64,000 nucleotides of DNA. Source: Sphingobacteriales bacterium 50-39. Its GTDB lineage: Bacteria > Bacteroidota > Bacteroidia > Chitinophagales > Chitinophagaceae. Made by a program: the position numbers and the translations under genes. Location of the stretch: assembly GCA_001898505.1 (NCBI GenBank), contig MKTZ01000001.1, positions 124,001 to 188,000 on the forward strand. The letters are read 5' to 3'. This document shows, in pieces, positions 36,126 to 44,048 of this stretch. Each line of letters begins with the position of its first letter. The stretch's first letter is position 1. Below the pieces are notes generated by a model. The model had not been told where the DNA came from. It worked only from the letters and a program-made list of their open reading frames with translations, and ran no database searches.

Positions 36126-37072
36126 ATGACGCCAAGTGGGTCGTAGTGGAAAAATTGCAAAGTTATGGTGACAGACCCATCGAAACCCTTACTGCGCCGG
36201 AAGCCCGCAAGAATCATACCCCTGCCGATGCTGTAAAAGATGTTGTGCAGGAGCATCATATCCCTATGCCGGTTTCCCAGGTTGATACAGTAGGAAAAGA
36301 GATACCGGTCACAGGCGGAGGCATCCATGCCAGGATCTATACACCCAAAAATGCCGGTAGCCCAATGCCTGTCATCGTATACTATCATGGAGGAGGATGG
36401 GTGATCGCGGACATCAATACTTATGACGCGTCTGCCAGGGGGCTGGCCGAAAAGACAGGCGCTATTGTGGTTTCTGTTCATTACCGGCAGGGTCCGGAGC
36501 ATAAATTTCCTACGGCCCACCACGATGTTTTCGCAGCCTACCAATGGGTGTTGCAGCATGCCGCTTCCTGGAGGGGCGATCCTAAAAAGGTCGCGTTGGC
36601 AGGCGAAAGTGCAGGAGGTAATCTGGCCTGTAATGTCAGCATAATGGCACGCGATAAAGGCATACAGTCACCGTTATGCCAGGTATTGGTCTATCCCGTC
36701 GCGAACAACGATATGAACAGCGTTTCTTATCAAAAATATGCCAACGCAAAACCTCTTAGCAAATCTATCGTAGCCTGGATGGTCAAAAATTATCTGCCGG
36801 ATATTTCTATGTCGGGCGACCCGCGTATAGCATTGGTAAAAGCCGATTTAAAAGGGCTGCCCCCTACTACGATCATTGGCGCCGAGATCGATCCACTGAT
36901 GACAGAAGGCGAAATGTTACGAGATAAACTAAAGGAAGCCGGTGTCGCTACAGATTATAAACTCTACAATGGGGTGACACATGAGTTTTTCGGCATGGCA
37001 GCCGTAGTCCCCGAGGCAAAGGACGCGCAAAATTACGCCTCCGGCGTTTTGAAAAAGGCTTTCCGAAAATAA
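36083..37072 (+). CDS. alpha/beta hydrolase (esterase/lipase type), N-terminus replaced
   Basis: 329 residues. Hormone-sensitive-lipase-like hydrolase with oxyanion motif YYHGGGWV (about 99-106), nucleophile GESAGG (about 165-170), Asp in AEIDPLMTEGE and His in NGVTHEFFG. A normal homologue would have a signal peptide before APDINDAK; here the first 15 residues come from the dehydrogenase fragment fused upstream (AHDPGEPDWAPD). The enzyme core is complete, but export and proper start are lost. It starts inside the SDR frame. Confidence 0.78.
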   Translation: MAHDPGEPDWAPDINDAKWVVVEKLQSYGDRPIETLTAPEARKNHTPADAVKDVVQEHHIPMPVSQVDTVGKEIPVTGGGIHARIYTPKNAGSPMPVIVYYHGGGWVIADINTYDASARGLAEKTGAIVVSVHYRQGPEHKFPTAHHDVFAAYQWVLQHAASWRGDPKKVALAGESAGGNLACNVSIMARDKGIQSPLCQVLVYPVANNDMNSVSYQKYANAKPLSKSIVAWMVKNYLPDISMSGDPRIALVKADLKGLPPTTIIGAEIDPLMTEGEMLRDKLKEAGVATDYKLYNGVTHEFFGMAAVVPEAKDAQNYASGVLKKAFRK

Positions 37073-37358
37073 AGCAGGGTGAATGATTATGGCTCGAGCG
37101 TGGCGAAACCGTGGCGCTGGATATTTGTTTACCTTTTTTGATCCTTTTTGGCTGACTAATTAGACAGATGAGCATAAATAATACCACGGTCGGCTCTCAT
37201 TTCTAAAGTAACGCCTACAATTGCTATTCCGGCAGGCTGTCAAATGGCAACAATCCAGATGCTCGCTTCTCAGGTCGGGATCAGCGGCTTAAAAAATATT
37301 CTGCCTTGTATAAATCCACAGCATTATTGTTTTCCGTATCTATAGTAAAATTTGAAAA

Positions 37359-37907
37359 ATGAAAAAGCACACTATCGTAGCGCTCATTTTATTCATGTTC
37401 GCTTTTATGACCCGTACATCTGCACAGACAAAAATGGTTGGTGGAGCACCCATGTATCCGACAAAGAACATTATTGAGAACGCCATGAACTCCAAGGATC
37501 ATACTACACTGGTAGCCGCCGTCAAAGCGGCCGGACTTGTGCAAACCTTGGAAGGGGAAGGGCCTTTTACAGTATTTGCGCCGACAAATGAGGCTTTTAA
37601 AAAGCTGCCAGCCGGAACAGTCGACAATCTTTTAAAGCCAGAGAATAAAGCTACCCTCACCAAAATACTCACCTATCACGTTGTATCGGGCAGGATAACC
37701 GCAGCCGATCTTATGGACATGGTGAAAAGAGGAATGGGCAAGGCCGCCCTTGCAACCGTCCAGGGTGGTAAACTAACAGTCATGCAGGATGGAAAGGAAC
37801 TTTACCTGGTGGATGAAAAGGGAGGAAAATCCCGGATCACTATATCCGATGTTTTTCAGAGTAATGGTGTTATCCATGTAGTTAACACCGTCCTATTGCC
37901 AAATTGA
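37359..37907 (+). CDS. fasciclin (FAS1) domain secreted protein
   Basis: 182 residues. Signal peptide (MKKHTIVALILFMFAFMTRTSAQ) and one FAS1 domain (about 40-182): FTVFAPTNEAFKKLPAGTVD, LTKILTYHVVSGRITAADL, NGVIHVVNTVLLP at the end. Secreted adhesion-type protein; paralogue of the lipoprotein at 32753. Preceded by a 285-base gap with no gene seen. Confidence 0.9.
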   Translation: MKKHTIVALILFMFAFMTRTSAQTKMVGGAPMYPTKNIIENAMNSKDHTTLVAAVKAAGLVQTLEGEGPFTVFAPTNEAFKKLPAGTVDNLLKPENKATLTKILTYHVVSGRITAADLMDMVKRGMGKAALATVQGGKLTVMQDGKELYLVDEKGGKSRITISDVFQSNGVIHVVNTVLLPN

Positions 37908-38516
37908 TCTATCGTTACCAGATAGTTTAAACCAGGGTCGGTCGGTTTCTACCGGCTGTGTCCTTTTTTTACCTTTAATCTTTTGGATAAAACATTCCAG
38001 TTCTTTTCCGTTTTTGCATCGACACTAGTCAACACCTTTCCCGGTTGCTTGGAAGAGCACTGGGCTTGTACTCCATGCCTGTCTTGTTTGGCCGGAAATA
38101 ATCTATAATTCTGGGAACCCAAATTTTGCCACTATCCTGGAATGTCAATGGAAAGAACTTCTTGCATAACCTTCGGGTGACGGCCGAAAAATGCTGCTTT
38201 GGCATGTAAGCGTGTACCTTATTCCTTGAGGTCATTTATGTCAACCAATAACTTAACCTGAGCGGGCGGAAACTCACCATGGCACAATTTTATAATAAAA
38301 TAGAAAGATTCGGAGTATACACAATAGCGTTACTAGTGCATGTACGAAGAATTAGCCCTTCGATGTAGAATCAGTTTCCGAATACAATGCTGCGGAGCCA
38401 GGGGCTCATTCGGGCTGCAGTCTATTCCCCCAGGGTCTAAAATAATTGGTGGGATCAAATCCGGACTCAAATAAATAACGTATTTAGATTCATTCAAACA
38501 TAAAACATCGATGATC
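37908..38516. other. intergenic region with only a doubtful frame
   Basis: A 68-codon minus-strand frame (38029-38235, KKFFPLTFQDSGKIWVPRII) has no start context, no signal and no recognisable family. The rest is AT-rich non-coding sequence. Possible remnant of a decayed gene. The promoter of the operon beginning at 38517 must be near its right end. Confidence 0.4.
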
Positions 38517-38951
38517 ATGAAAAAAAGAAGAATCATTAAAATACTTCTTTGGACAGGGACAGTCACACTTGGCCTGGTATTAGCCCTGGCCATCCATATT
38601 TATATCGTTATGCGGCCAAAAGCACCCGATGCCAATACCCGGGTCATGGCGCGCATTGATATACATCAACCGCTGACGGACACTGAATCTGACAGGATTA
38701 CTGCATGGCTCTACAGGCAGAAAGGAGTAGATCATGTTATGTGCAATCCGGGTACTTCCATTGTTGTATTCACCTATTCGCCGCTACAGGCCAATGCCAA
38801 TAAAATAGTCGCGAGCTTTAAGACCGATTTGAATTATCCCAAAAGTGTTCGTTATATCCCGACTGAAAAGGATCTCCAAGGAAGTTGTCCTGTTGCATCC
38901 TCTTCTGCCATGTACAAAATATCTACGTCCATTAAGCATCTGATACAATAA
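38517..38951 (+). CDS. unknown membrane-anchored protein before the globin-like gene
   Basis: 144 residues from ATG 38517 (38511 is also ATG in frame). One N-terminal membrane helix (IIKILLWTGTVTLGLVLALAI) and a soluble domain (about 40-120; GVDHVMCNPGTSIVVFTYSP, ANKIVASFKTDLNYPKSVRY) that resembles the small ferredoxin-like fold of heavy-metal-associated domains. Such a fold would be periplasmic. It is 10 bases upstream of the globin-like gene, so they share an operon. Confidence 0.7.
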   Translation: MKKRRIIKILLWTGTVTLGLVLALAIHIYIVMRPKAPDANTRVMARIDIHQPLTDTESDRITAWLYRQKGVDHVMCNPGTSIVVFTYSPLQANANKIVASFKTDLNYPKSVRYIPTEKDLQGSCPVASSSAMYKISTSIKHLIQ

Positions 38952-38961
38952 ATACAAACAC

Positions 38962-39525
38962 ATGAAAGCAGTAAAGTTTTTATCTCTATTAACATTGACA
39001 GCAGTAGCAGGTTTGACAGTTCCTTCATGCAGCAAGAGTAAGAGCAGCACGCCTCCTAAACCCACTTTGTACGATTCGCTGGGCGGTACAGTAATGGTTT
39101 CTGACCCCGCTCATTCCGGCACCATGATCGAAAAAGGCCGGTTGCTGATCCGTAATATAGTGGACAGCACTATTTTTGTGATCGCCGGGGATACCGCTAT
39201 TAACGGCCATTTCACTACACTTTTATCAGAGGTCGGGTCTGGCAACTTCAGCGGGTTCCAGACATTAAGTAAAAATCTTACAGATTTTGTTGCTGTAGGC
39301 ACGGGTGCTAAAGATTATACCTATACTGGCAAATCCATGGTAGCTGCCCATGACCCGGCACAGAACCCCAGGATGAACGGCAAGGCAGATAACAGCGATT
39401 TTAATGCATTCGAAACAGACTTGGTTACCGGCGCTGGTAAAGCAGGTGTGCCCTCCAACAACCCTGCATTAATGAGTGTTGCCAAGATAGTGGAGTCATT
39501 GCGGTCACAGGTGGTGCAGCAATAG
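38962..39525 (+). CDS. truncated-haemoglobin-like lipoprotein
   Basis: 187 residues. Lipoprotein signal with lipobox VPSC (MKAVKFLSLLTLTAVAGL...), then TLYDSLGG, the start of group 1 truncated haemoglobins. NLTDFVAVGTGAKDYTYTG and GKSMVAAHDPAQNPRMNG correspond to the family's mid helix and the proximal-histidine helix, where MxAAHD supplies the haem-binding histidine. The loop between helices A and E is longer than usual. Function could be oxygen or NO handling at the cell surface. Confidence 0.7.
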   Translation: MKAVKFLSLLTLTAVAGLTVPSCSKSKSSTPPKPTLYDSLGGTVMVSDPAHSGTMIEKGRLLIRNIVDSTIFVIAGDTAINGHFTTLLSEVGSGNFSGFQTLSKNLTDFVAVGTGAKDYTYTGKSMVAAHDPAQNPRMNGKADNSDFNAFETDLVTGAGKAGVPSNNPALMSVAKIVESLRSQVVQQ

Positions 39526-40065
39526 CAATTCCTTATTGCCCCACTCGGTAAGGCAAACTGAAACACAACAATCTTCGTATATTCGGTCTGATATAAACAC
39601 CGCTTGGTTGGCTAACCCTACCGGGCGGCTGTTTAGTCATAGATGCGTGCCGTGTAGGCTTGGATTTGCAATTGGACTAAGGATGTCGCTTTCATTTTTG
39701 TATTTTTTCTGATAAGTGAGGGAAAATCGCCAAATTATCGACTCATTAATGCTTGGCTTATGCAAGACAGTATTCTGTATACAAATCGAATCAAACCAAT
39801 AGCCTCAATATGGGTTTACAGCTTAATAAAAATAGATTAAGAAGGTTTATTGGGTCAAATTTCTAATGGAGACCAACTGAAATATTTCATTCATATTTTG
39901 TCGCGGAAGGATCATTTATGCTATGGAACATTCACAAAAAAGGTATTGTACTGATGAGCAATATATCCGGGTCGGCGCTTACTATTTTTCTTCCTGCACA
40001 TTTTAGCAAGAACATGGCAGCTGTCGTCTATTTCCCTGGGGTGGTTATTGGTTCATCTGAAATCA
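39526..40065. other. intergenic region with no supported gene
   Basis: About 540 bases. The longest frame (39918-40115, 65 codons plus strand) has no recognisable family and overlaps the end of the chimeric response regulator. The sequence is AT-rich and looks like decayed or non-coding DNA. Confidence 0.45.
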
Positions 40066-40614
40066 CTAGTGCTGTAATATCGTTAGCAGCATTTCCTTTG
40101 TTAAAGGCTTCATGATAAAATCCGTGATCGCATCTGTCGCCCTTGCCTTACGCTCATCATCCGGGTCCAATGAAGTAGTCAGCATAACAATTTTTATATC
40201 ATCCTGCTTTTTCTCATGCAGGGTCCTGAATCTTTCAAGGAATTCCCTTCCATCCATGCCCGGCATGTTGATATCCAGGAAAATCAGGTCAGGTTTGGGA
40301 TGTGTATTACCTTTGATAATGTATTTACCGGTACCCCTCAGATAGTCGAGCGCTTCATACGCTGTTTCTGCCACATGGATCTCATTGGCGCAATCGAGTT
40401 CTCTCAGTGTCTGCTTCTTACCCCTCCCGTTCTTCCGGTTAGCCTCTTCCCCTTCCTCAATATGCGCCTCCAACTCGCCTTCGAAAGCCCCTTCCGGGAA
40501 CTCCTTCAGCAACGGCGTCAGCACACCTTCCTTGCCCAACAGCGTCTCTCCGCTCTTGATCCGCGTCGCAGCTTGCTTTTTAAATGCCTCAAAATCGAAT
40601 GATTGCTTTTCCAT
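40066..40614 (-). CDS. IS256-type transposase N-terminus fused to a response-regulator receiver
   Basis: 182 residues, chimeric. Residues 1-68 (MEKQSFDFEAFKKQAATRIK, LLGKEGVLTPLLKEF, EGELEAHI and RKNGRGKKQ) are the N-terminal region of IS256/mutator-family transposases of Bacteroidota. From about residue 69 (40410) it becomes a receiver (ELDCANEIHVAETAYEALDY, LIFLDINMPGMDGREF with the phosphoacceptor Asp, VMLTTS, MKPLTKEML). The first about 25 receiver residues, including the acidic pocket, are lost, so phosphorylation by Mg2+ chemistry is unlikely. Transposase domains downstream of the N-terminus are absent. Confidence 0.82.
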   Translation of the reverse strand: MEKQSFDFEAFKKQAATRIKSGETLLGKEGVLTPLLKEFPEGAFEGELEAHIEEGEEANRKNGRGKKQTLRELDCANEIHVAETAYEALDYLRGTGKYIIKGNTHPKPDLIFLDINMPGMDGREFLERFRTLHEKKQDDIKIVMLTTSLDPDDERKARATDAITDFIMKPLTKEMLLTILQH

Positions 40615-40642
40615 TGTTTATCAGTTTAAAGTTAGTTAACTT

Positions 40643-40905
40643 TTAGCTGACACAGTTAATGGAATACTCTCGTAAAAATCGCGTAGCATCCCGTCCGGAT
40701 GCTATGCGTATCGAATAATAATGACCATCAAAAATCATTACCATACTGCTGTCGCAAATAGATTCTTTTTCCGGAGTTTTCGATAAATGCTTTTCAATGC
40801 TTTGTTCAAGCAGTTCTAGGACCTTGTTGCAACAGACGCTAGGATTGCAGCCATGAATCGGCTGTTTCTCACCCTCACCTTACGCGTTGTTGCTTGCTTT
40901 TTCAT
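40643..40905 (-). pseudogene. unrecognised small gene with a frameshift
   Basis: A coding-looking frame ends at TAA 40643: NKVLELLEQSIEKHLSKTPE, MVMIFDGHYYSIRIASG, ATRFLREYSINCVS. It has no start before an upstream stop, but a neighbouring frame begins with ATG at 40905 (MKKQATTRKV) and would join it with one missing or extra base at about 40870-40880. Total about 88 residues. Function unknown. It lies immediately upstream of the transposase part of the chimera, possibly the gene into which the IS element inserted. Confidence 0.4.
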
Positions 40906-40988
40906 TCGACGAATTTACAAAACGTTTTTATTTGAAAACAGGATACAAACGTTATTTAAGCCTTGCCAGGCAACACTAAGGATATCTT

Positions 40989-41447
40989 TTACTTGATACG
41001 TTTGTAAAAATCGATCAACTTTCCGTCCGGGGCTATACACAAAACATGGTAACAGCCGTCAAAATTTATTGCAGTAATGCCAGCACGAGTAAATTCTTTT
41101 CCCGGTGTCACCGAAAAATGATGGTCAATATCCTCTTTCAATCTCTCCAGCAACCGAGTAACAATTTTCTTTGCCTTTTCAAAATAAGCGATTAAATGCT
41201 CTTCCTTTTTGCTTTGATCTGCTTCAGACATACTTTCTATATACCGGATGGAAATTTGGACACAACTTTCGCAATCCCACCAAACGGCAAATTTTCCATC
41301 TGACAGCCTGTCCAAATGATGTGCCTTGAGATGATAGAGAATCTGCGTTCGAAAATGGATATTCATCCGTTGTAAGCTAAGCAATTTGGGTGCTGCCTTT
41401 AAAGCACCATGCAGGACCGGCCGCCTTTCTTCCAAACGGTATAGCAT
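40989..41447 (-). CDS. unknown protein, start uncertain
   Basis: 152 residues from ATG 41447; coding-like sequence continues 27 codons further upstream (HIKYLAFAADLKILSDAFER) to the TAA stop of the 41529 gene, in the same frame, without any ATG, GTG or TTG. All-alpha first half (ERLKEDIDHHF) and a short C-terminal beta part (GCYHVLCIAPDGKLIDFYKR). Conserved histidines and a CESC motif (WWDCESCVQIS). No known family. Confidence 0.65.
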   Translation of the reverse strand: MLYRLEERRPVLHGALKAAPKLLSLQRMNIHFRTQILYHLKAHHLDRLSDGKFAVWWDCESCVQISIRYIESMSEADQSKKEEHLIAYFEKAKKIVTRLLERLKEDIDHHFSVTPGKEFTRAGITAINFDGCYHVLCIAPDGKLIDFYKRIK

Positions 41448-41528
41448 AATGCGTTCAAAGGCGTCTGATAGTATTTTTAAGTCGGCTGCAAACGCCAGAT
41501 ACTTGATATGGTTTATTTGAAAAATATG

Positions 41529-41738
41529 TTAGGCAATATTTATTTTTAAATCCTTTGTAGACTTGTCTATCAAAATACCGTGATATGTCTCATCGGACAA
41601 TATCTCGGGCTTTATGTCATACAGAAAGGCATGATAATAATCCTGTTCATCCGGCGTCAATCGGTAGCCTTGGTGCAGCAATTTTTCCAAGTTGTCAAAA
41701 GAGTAATGCGCAGTTTTTTCTTTAGGTAAGATGTTCAT
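41529..41738 (-). CDS. unknown small protein, in frame with the next gene
   Basis: 69 residues from ATG 41738 (TTG 41795 is an alternative start). MNILPKEKTAHYSFDNLEKL, PDEQDYYHAFLYDIKPEILS. It ends with TAA at 41529-41531, and the downstream gene lies in the same frame with no start until 41447. So the two may be one gene interrupted by a stop codon or a translationally coupled pair. Function unknown. Confidence 0.6.
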   Translation of the reverse strand: MNILPKEKTAHYSFDNLEKLLHQGYRLTPDEQDYYHAFLYDIKPEILSDETYHGILIDKSTKDLKINIA

Positions 41739-42050
41739 ATGATGCTGTCTAGTTCTGGCGATTTTCGATTTAAAAGATGGGCGATTATCTCTCAAGTAGA
41801 TATAAAGAACCTTGGTTCCAACCTCTTTAATCCTTTCAGATTGGAACCGATAACTACTGATTATTAACTTGTAAGCAAGGGTTTGTGGGCAAAAATCCCG
41901 TTCCTTTCCTGGAAAAGAATAATGGGAGTTGAACCCTTCCTCTTGATAATCAATACAGTAACATCAATACGATTTTGGTCAAGGTATTATAAATACCCAT
42001 ATAGATGAGATTGTCAAATTTGTAAAAAAGTGACAATCAATTAGAATATT

Positions 42051-42082
42051 AAAAAAAGCCACTGTTTTCAGTAGCTTTTTTT
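42051..42082. terminator. intrinsic terminator next to tRNA-Met
   Basis: AAAAAAAGC, CACTG, TTTT loop, CAGT, AGCTTTTTTT: a stem of seven pairs with one mismatch, flanked by A-run and T-run, so it could work in both directions. It lies 20 bases beyond the tRNA 3' end. Confidence 0.75.
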
Positions 42083-42101
42083 AACAAAACTTTAACTTTT
42101 G

Positions 42102-42175
42102 TAGCGAGATCGGGAGTTGAACCCGAGACCTCCGGGTTATGAATCCGACGCTCTAACCATCTGAGCTATCTCGCC
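42102..42175 (-). tRNA. tRNA-Met (anticodon CAT)
   Basis: 74 bases. Acceptor arm GGCGAGA with TCTCGCT (one G-T pair at the end), discriminator A, D arm GCTC...GAGC, anticodon loop TTCATAA giving CAT, T arm CGGGTTCAA...CCCG. The anticodon stem has one A-C mismatch. No CCA is encoded. An elongator methionine tRNA is most likely, as it has no three G-C pairs of the initiator type. Confidence 0.9.
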
Positions 42176-42775
42176 GGGTGCCGTTGCGGGAGAGAGACCT
42201 CTTCCTAAACGGGTTGCAAATGTAGAGAAATTTGGGGAATAAATTGACAGAAAACTGGGGGAGACTTTGATAGACATTTTCAAGGTGTTGATCGAACCGG
42301 GCGGTTCGATCAGGATTTTGCGGCTAATGATGGCCTCCCTGACGGGAGGCGGGCCTTTTTGTTTGTGGCCACAAACAAAAAGGCCCTCTGTAGAAACAGA
42401 AGGCCGTCTAACGATTGCTTGCCATATGAAAAGAGATAATGATCTTGTTTGCGAGCACAAAATTAAGCGATGAATTCTAAAACCCAAGAGCTTAAGATTA
42501 TCAAATAGTTAAAAAGATTATTCACTCTGCTAAAACCTTTTTTTAACCCCTTATTTTCTCTCTAACTACCTGTCTGTGCTATTCTGAATCAAATGTCGGA
42601 AGAATTTTTGGAACCTGCAAATTAGTTTGTCAACATTTTCAAAAAAATCGTCTAAAAATAAAAAAAACAGTATATGTAATTTATTTTAATATGTTTTTTG
42701 GCTAAAAAAAGGGTTAAAAATGGCCTTTTGGGGTGGAGTTGACAAATGTGTCTATATATGTAATTAATTATAATG
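42176..42775. other. 600-base region without genes, with palindrome and diverged repeats
   Basis: Very AT-rich from 42470 on. It contains the perfect palindrome at 42351-42386 (separate entry) and two similar 30-base AT-rich stretches beginning TATATGTAATT at 42670 and 42755. No frame looks coding. It separates tRNA-Met from the aminotransferase. Confidence 0.55.
42351..42386. repeat. perfect 36-bp palindrome with no loop
   Basis: The left arm GGGCCTTTTTGTTTGTGG (42351-42368) is followed directly by its exact reverse complement (42369-42386). It is flanked by two smaller hairpins, CCTCCC/GGGAGG at 42335-42349 and TCTGT/ACAGA at 42387-42400. As RNA it forms a strong stem with U-rich arms. Could be a bidirectional terminator, a binding site or an IS-end relic. 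Confidence 0.85.
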
Positions 42776-43978
42776 TTATTTTGTCTTAATTCTTCCCGGA
42801 TATTGTTCCAATGCCTTCTCCAGGCAGTCCATTGCTTTGTGGAGTGCGTCGGTGTTGAGGACATACGCCAAACGTATCTCTTTTTTGCCTAACTCGGCGT
42901 TGCCATAGAACCCTCCTGCGGGGGCCAGCATGACGGTCTGGTTGTCATATGAAAAGGATTCTAATATCCATTGACAGAACTTGTCGGTGTCATCCACGGG
43001 AAGGCTGGCCATGGCATAGAACGCTCCCCCTGGATTGGGACAGAACACACCGGGTATGGCGTTGAGACGGCTGACGAGCACGTCCCTTCTCCTCAGGTAT
43101 TCGGCTTTGGTGGCGTCGAAGTAATCCATCGGCAGGTCGGTGGCAGCCTCTCCCAGTATCTGGGCGAAGGAGGGCGGGCTGAGCCTGGCCTGGGCGAATT
43201 TGAGCACGGTGTCGAGGACAGCCTGGTTGCGCGTGACGAGGGCGCCGATCCTTCCTCCGCAGGCGCTGTACCTTTTGGAGATGGTGTCGATCATAATGAC
43301 GCGGTCTTCCACACCCGCCAGGTTCAGGGAGGCGATGTGCTGGCCGCTGTAGCAGAAATCACGATAGGCTTCGTCGGCAAAAAGGTAGAGATCGTACTTT
43401 TTTATCAGCTCCTTTAGGGTCTCCATCTCCTCCCGGCTGTAGAGATAGCCGGTGGGGTTATTGGGATTGCATATGACGATGCCTTTGGTCCGGGGACCGA
43501 TGAGCTTTTCGAAGTCTGACACGGGGGGGAGCGCAAACCCTGTATTTATATAGGATGTGAGGGGCTTCACCACCACACCGGCGGCCACGGCAAATCCGTT
43601 GTAATTAGCGTAGAAAGGCTCGGGGATGATGACCTCGTCACCGGCATCGAGGCAGCTCATAAAGGCAAAGAGAATGGCTTCGGATCCACCCGTGGTGACG
43701 ATGATCTGCTGATAGTCCACCTCCATACCCGCGCGCTTGTAGTAAGCTGCCAGCTTCCTTCTGTAACTCTCATTACCTGCGCTGTGGCTGTATTCCAATA
43801 CCTTAAAATCAAAATGGCGGACGGCGTCCAGGGCCATTTTGGGGGTTTCAATATCGGGCTGGCCGATGTTGAGATGGTATACTTTAACGCCTCGCTTTTT
43901 GGCAGCCTCGGCATACGGCACGAGTTTCCGGATCGGCGAAGCCGGCATTTGCTGTCCACGGTGACTGATAGTTAACAT
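42776..43978 (-). CDS. pyridoxal-phosphate aminotransferase, class I/II
   Basis: 400 residues from ATG 43978 (frame open to 43993). Fold type I aminotransferase: YHLNIGQPDIETP near the N-terminus, TTGGSEAILFAFMSCLDAGD (PLP phosphate region), NPNNPTGYLYS with the conserved Asn-Pro, DEAYRDF with the Asp binding the ring nitrogen, and the Schiff-base lysine in DTISKRYSACGGRIG. Probably an aspartate- or kynurenine-type aminotransferase; substrate not determinable here. Confidence 0.9.
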   Translation of the reverse strand: MLTISHRGQQMPASPIRKLVPYAEAAKKRGVKVYHLNIGQPDIETPKMALDAVRHFDFKVLEYSHSAGNESYRRKLAAYYKRAGMEVDYQQIIVTTGGSEAILFAFMSCLDAGDEVIIPEPFYANYNGFAVAAGVVVKPLTSYINTGFALPPVSDFEKLIGPRTKGIVICNPNNPTGYLYSREEMETLKELIKKYDLYLFADEAYRDFCYSGQHIASLNLAGVEDRVIMIDTISKRYSACGGRIGALVTRNQAVLDTVLKFAQARLSPPSFAQILGEAATDLPMDYFDATKAEYLRRRDVLVSRLNAIPGVFCPNPGGAFYAMASLPVDDTDKFCQWILESFSYDNQTVMLAPAGGFYGNAELGKKEIRLAYVLNTDALHKAMDCLEKALEQYPGRIKTK

Positions 43979-43998
43979 CCGGCAAAAATACAAAATAC

Positions 43999-44031
43999 AA
44001 AAGGCTCCCCGCTAACGCTGAGGAGCCTTTT
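43999..44031. terminator. intrinsic terminator between DUF1573 pair and aminotransferase
   Basis: AAAAGGCTCC at 43999-44008 and GGAGCCTTTT at 44022-44031 form a 10-bp stem with a 13-base loop and T-run on either strand. Lies just downstream of the DUF1573 gene pair on the minus strand. Confidence 0.85.
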
Positions 44032-44048
44032 ATTAAATAGTTGGATTA

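Noticed and set aside
38029-38235. 68-codon minus-strand frame as a gene
   Set aside because: No start context, no signal peptide and no recognisable family; only mentioned within the intergenic entry.
39918-40115. 65-codon plus-strand frame as a gene
   Set aside because: Overlaps the end of the chimeric receiver gene and has no recognisable features.
40680-40708. 12-bp hairpin CGCGTAGCATCC...GGATGCTATGCG as a terminator
   Set aside because: It lies inside a frame that looks coding (RIASGRDATRFL) and its T-run on the minus strand is short; chance pairing within coding sequence is more likely.
42670-42785. Two AT-rich 30-base direct repeats as a mobile-element end or CRISPR-like unit
   Set aside because: Only two imperfect copies in very AT-rich DNA, without spacers of constant size or nearby cas or transposase genes.
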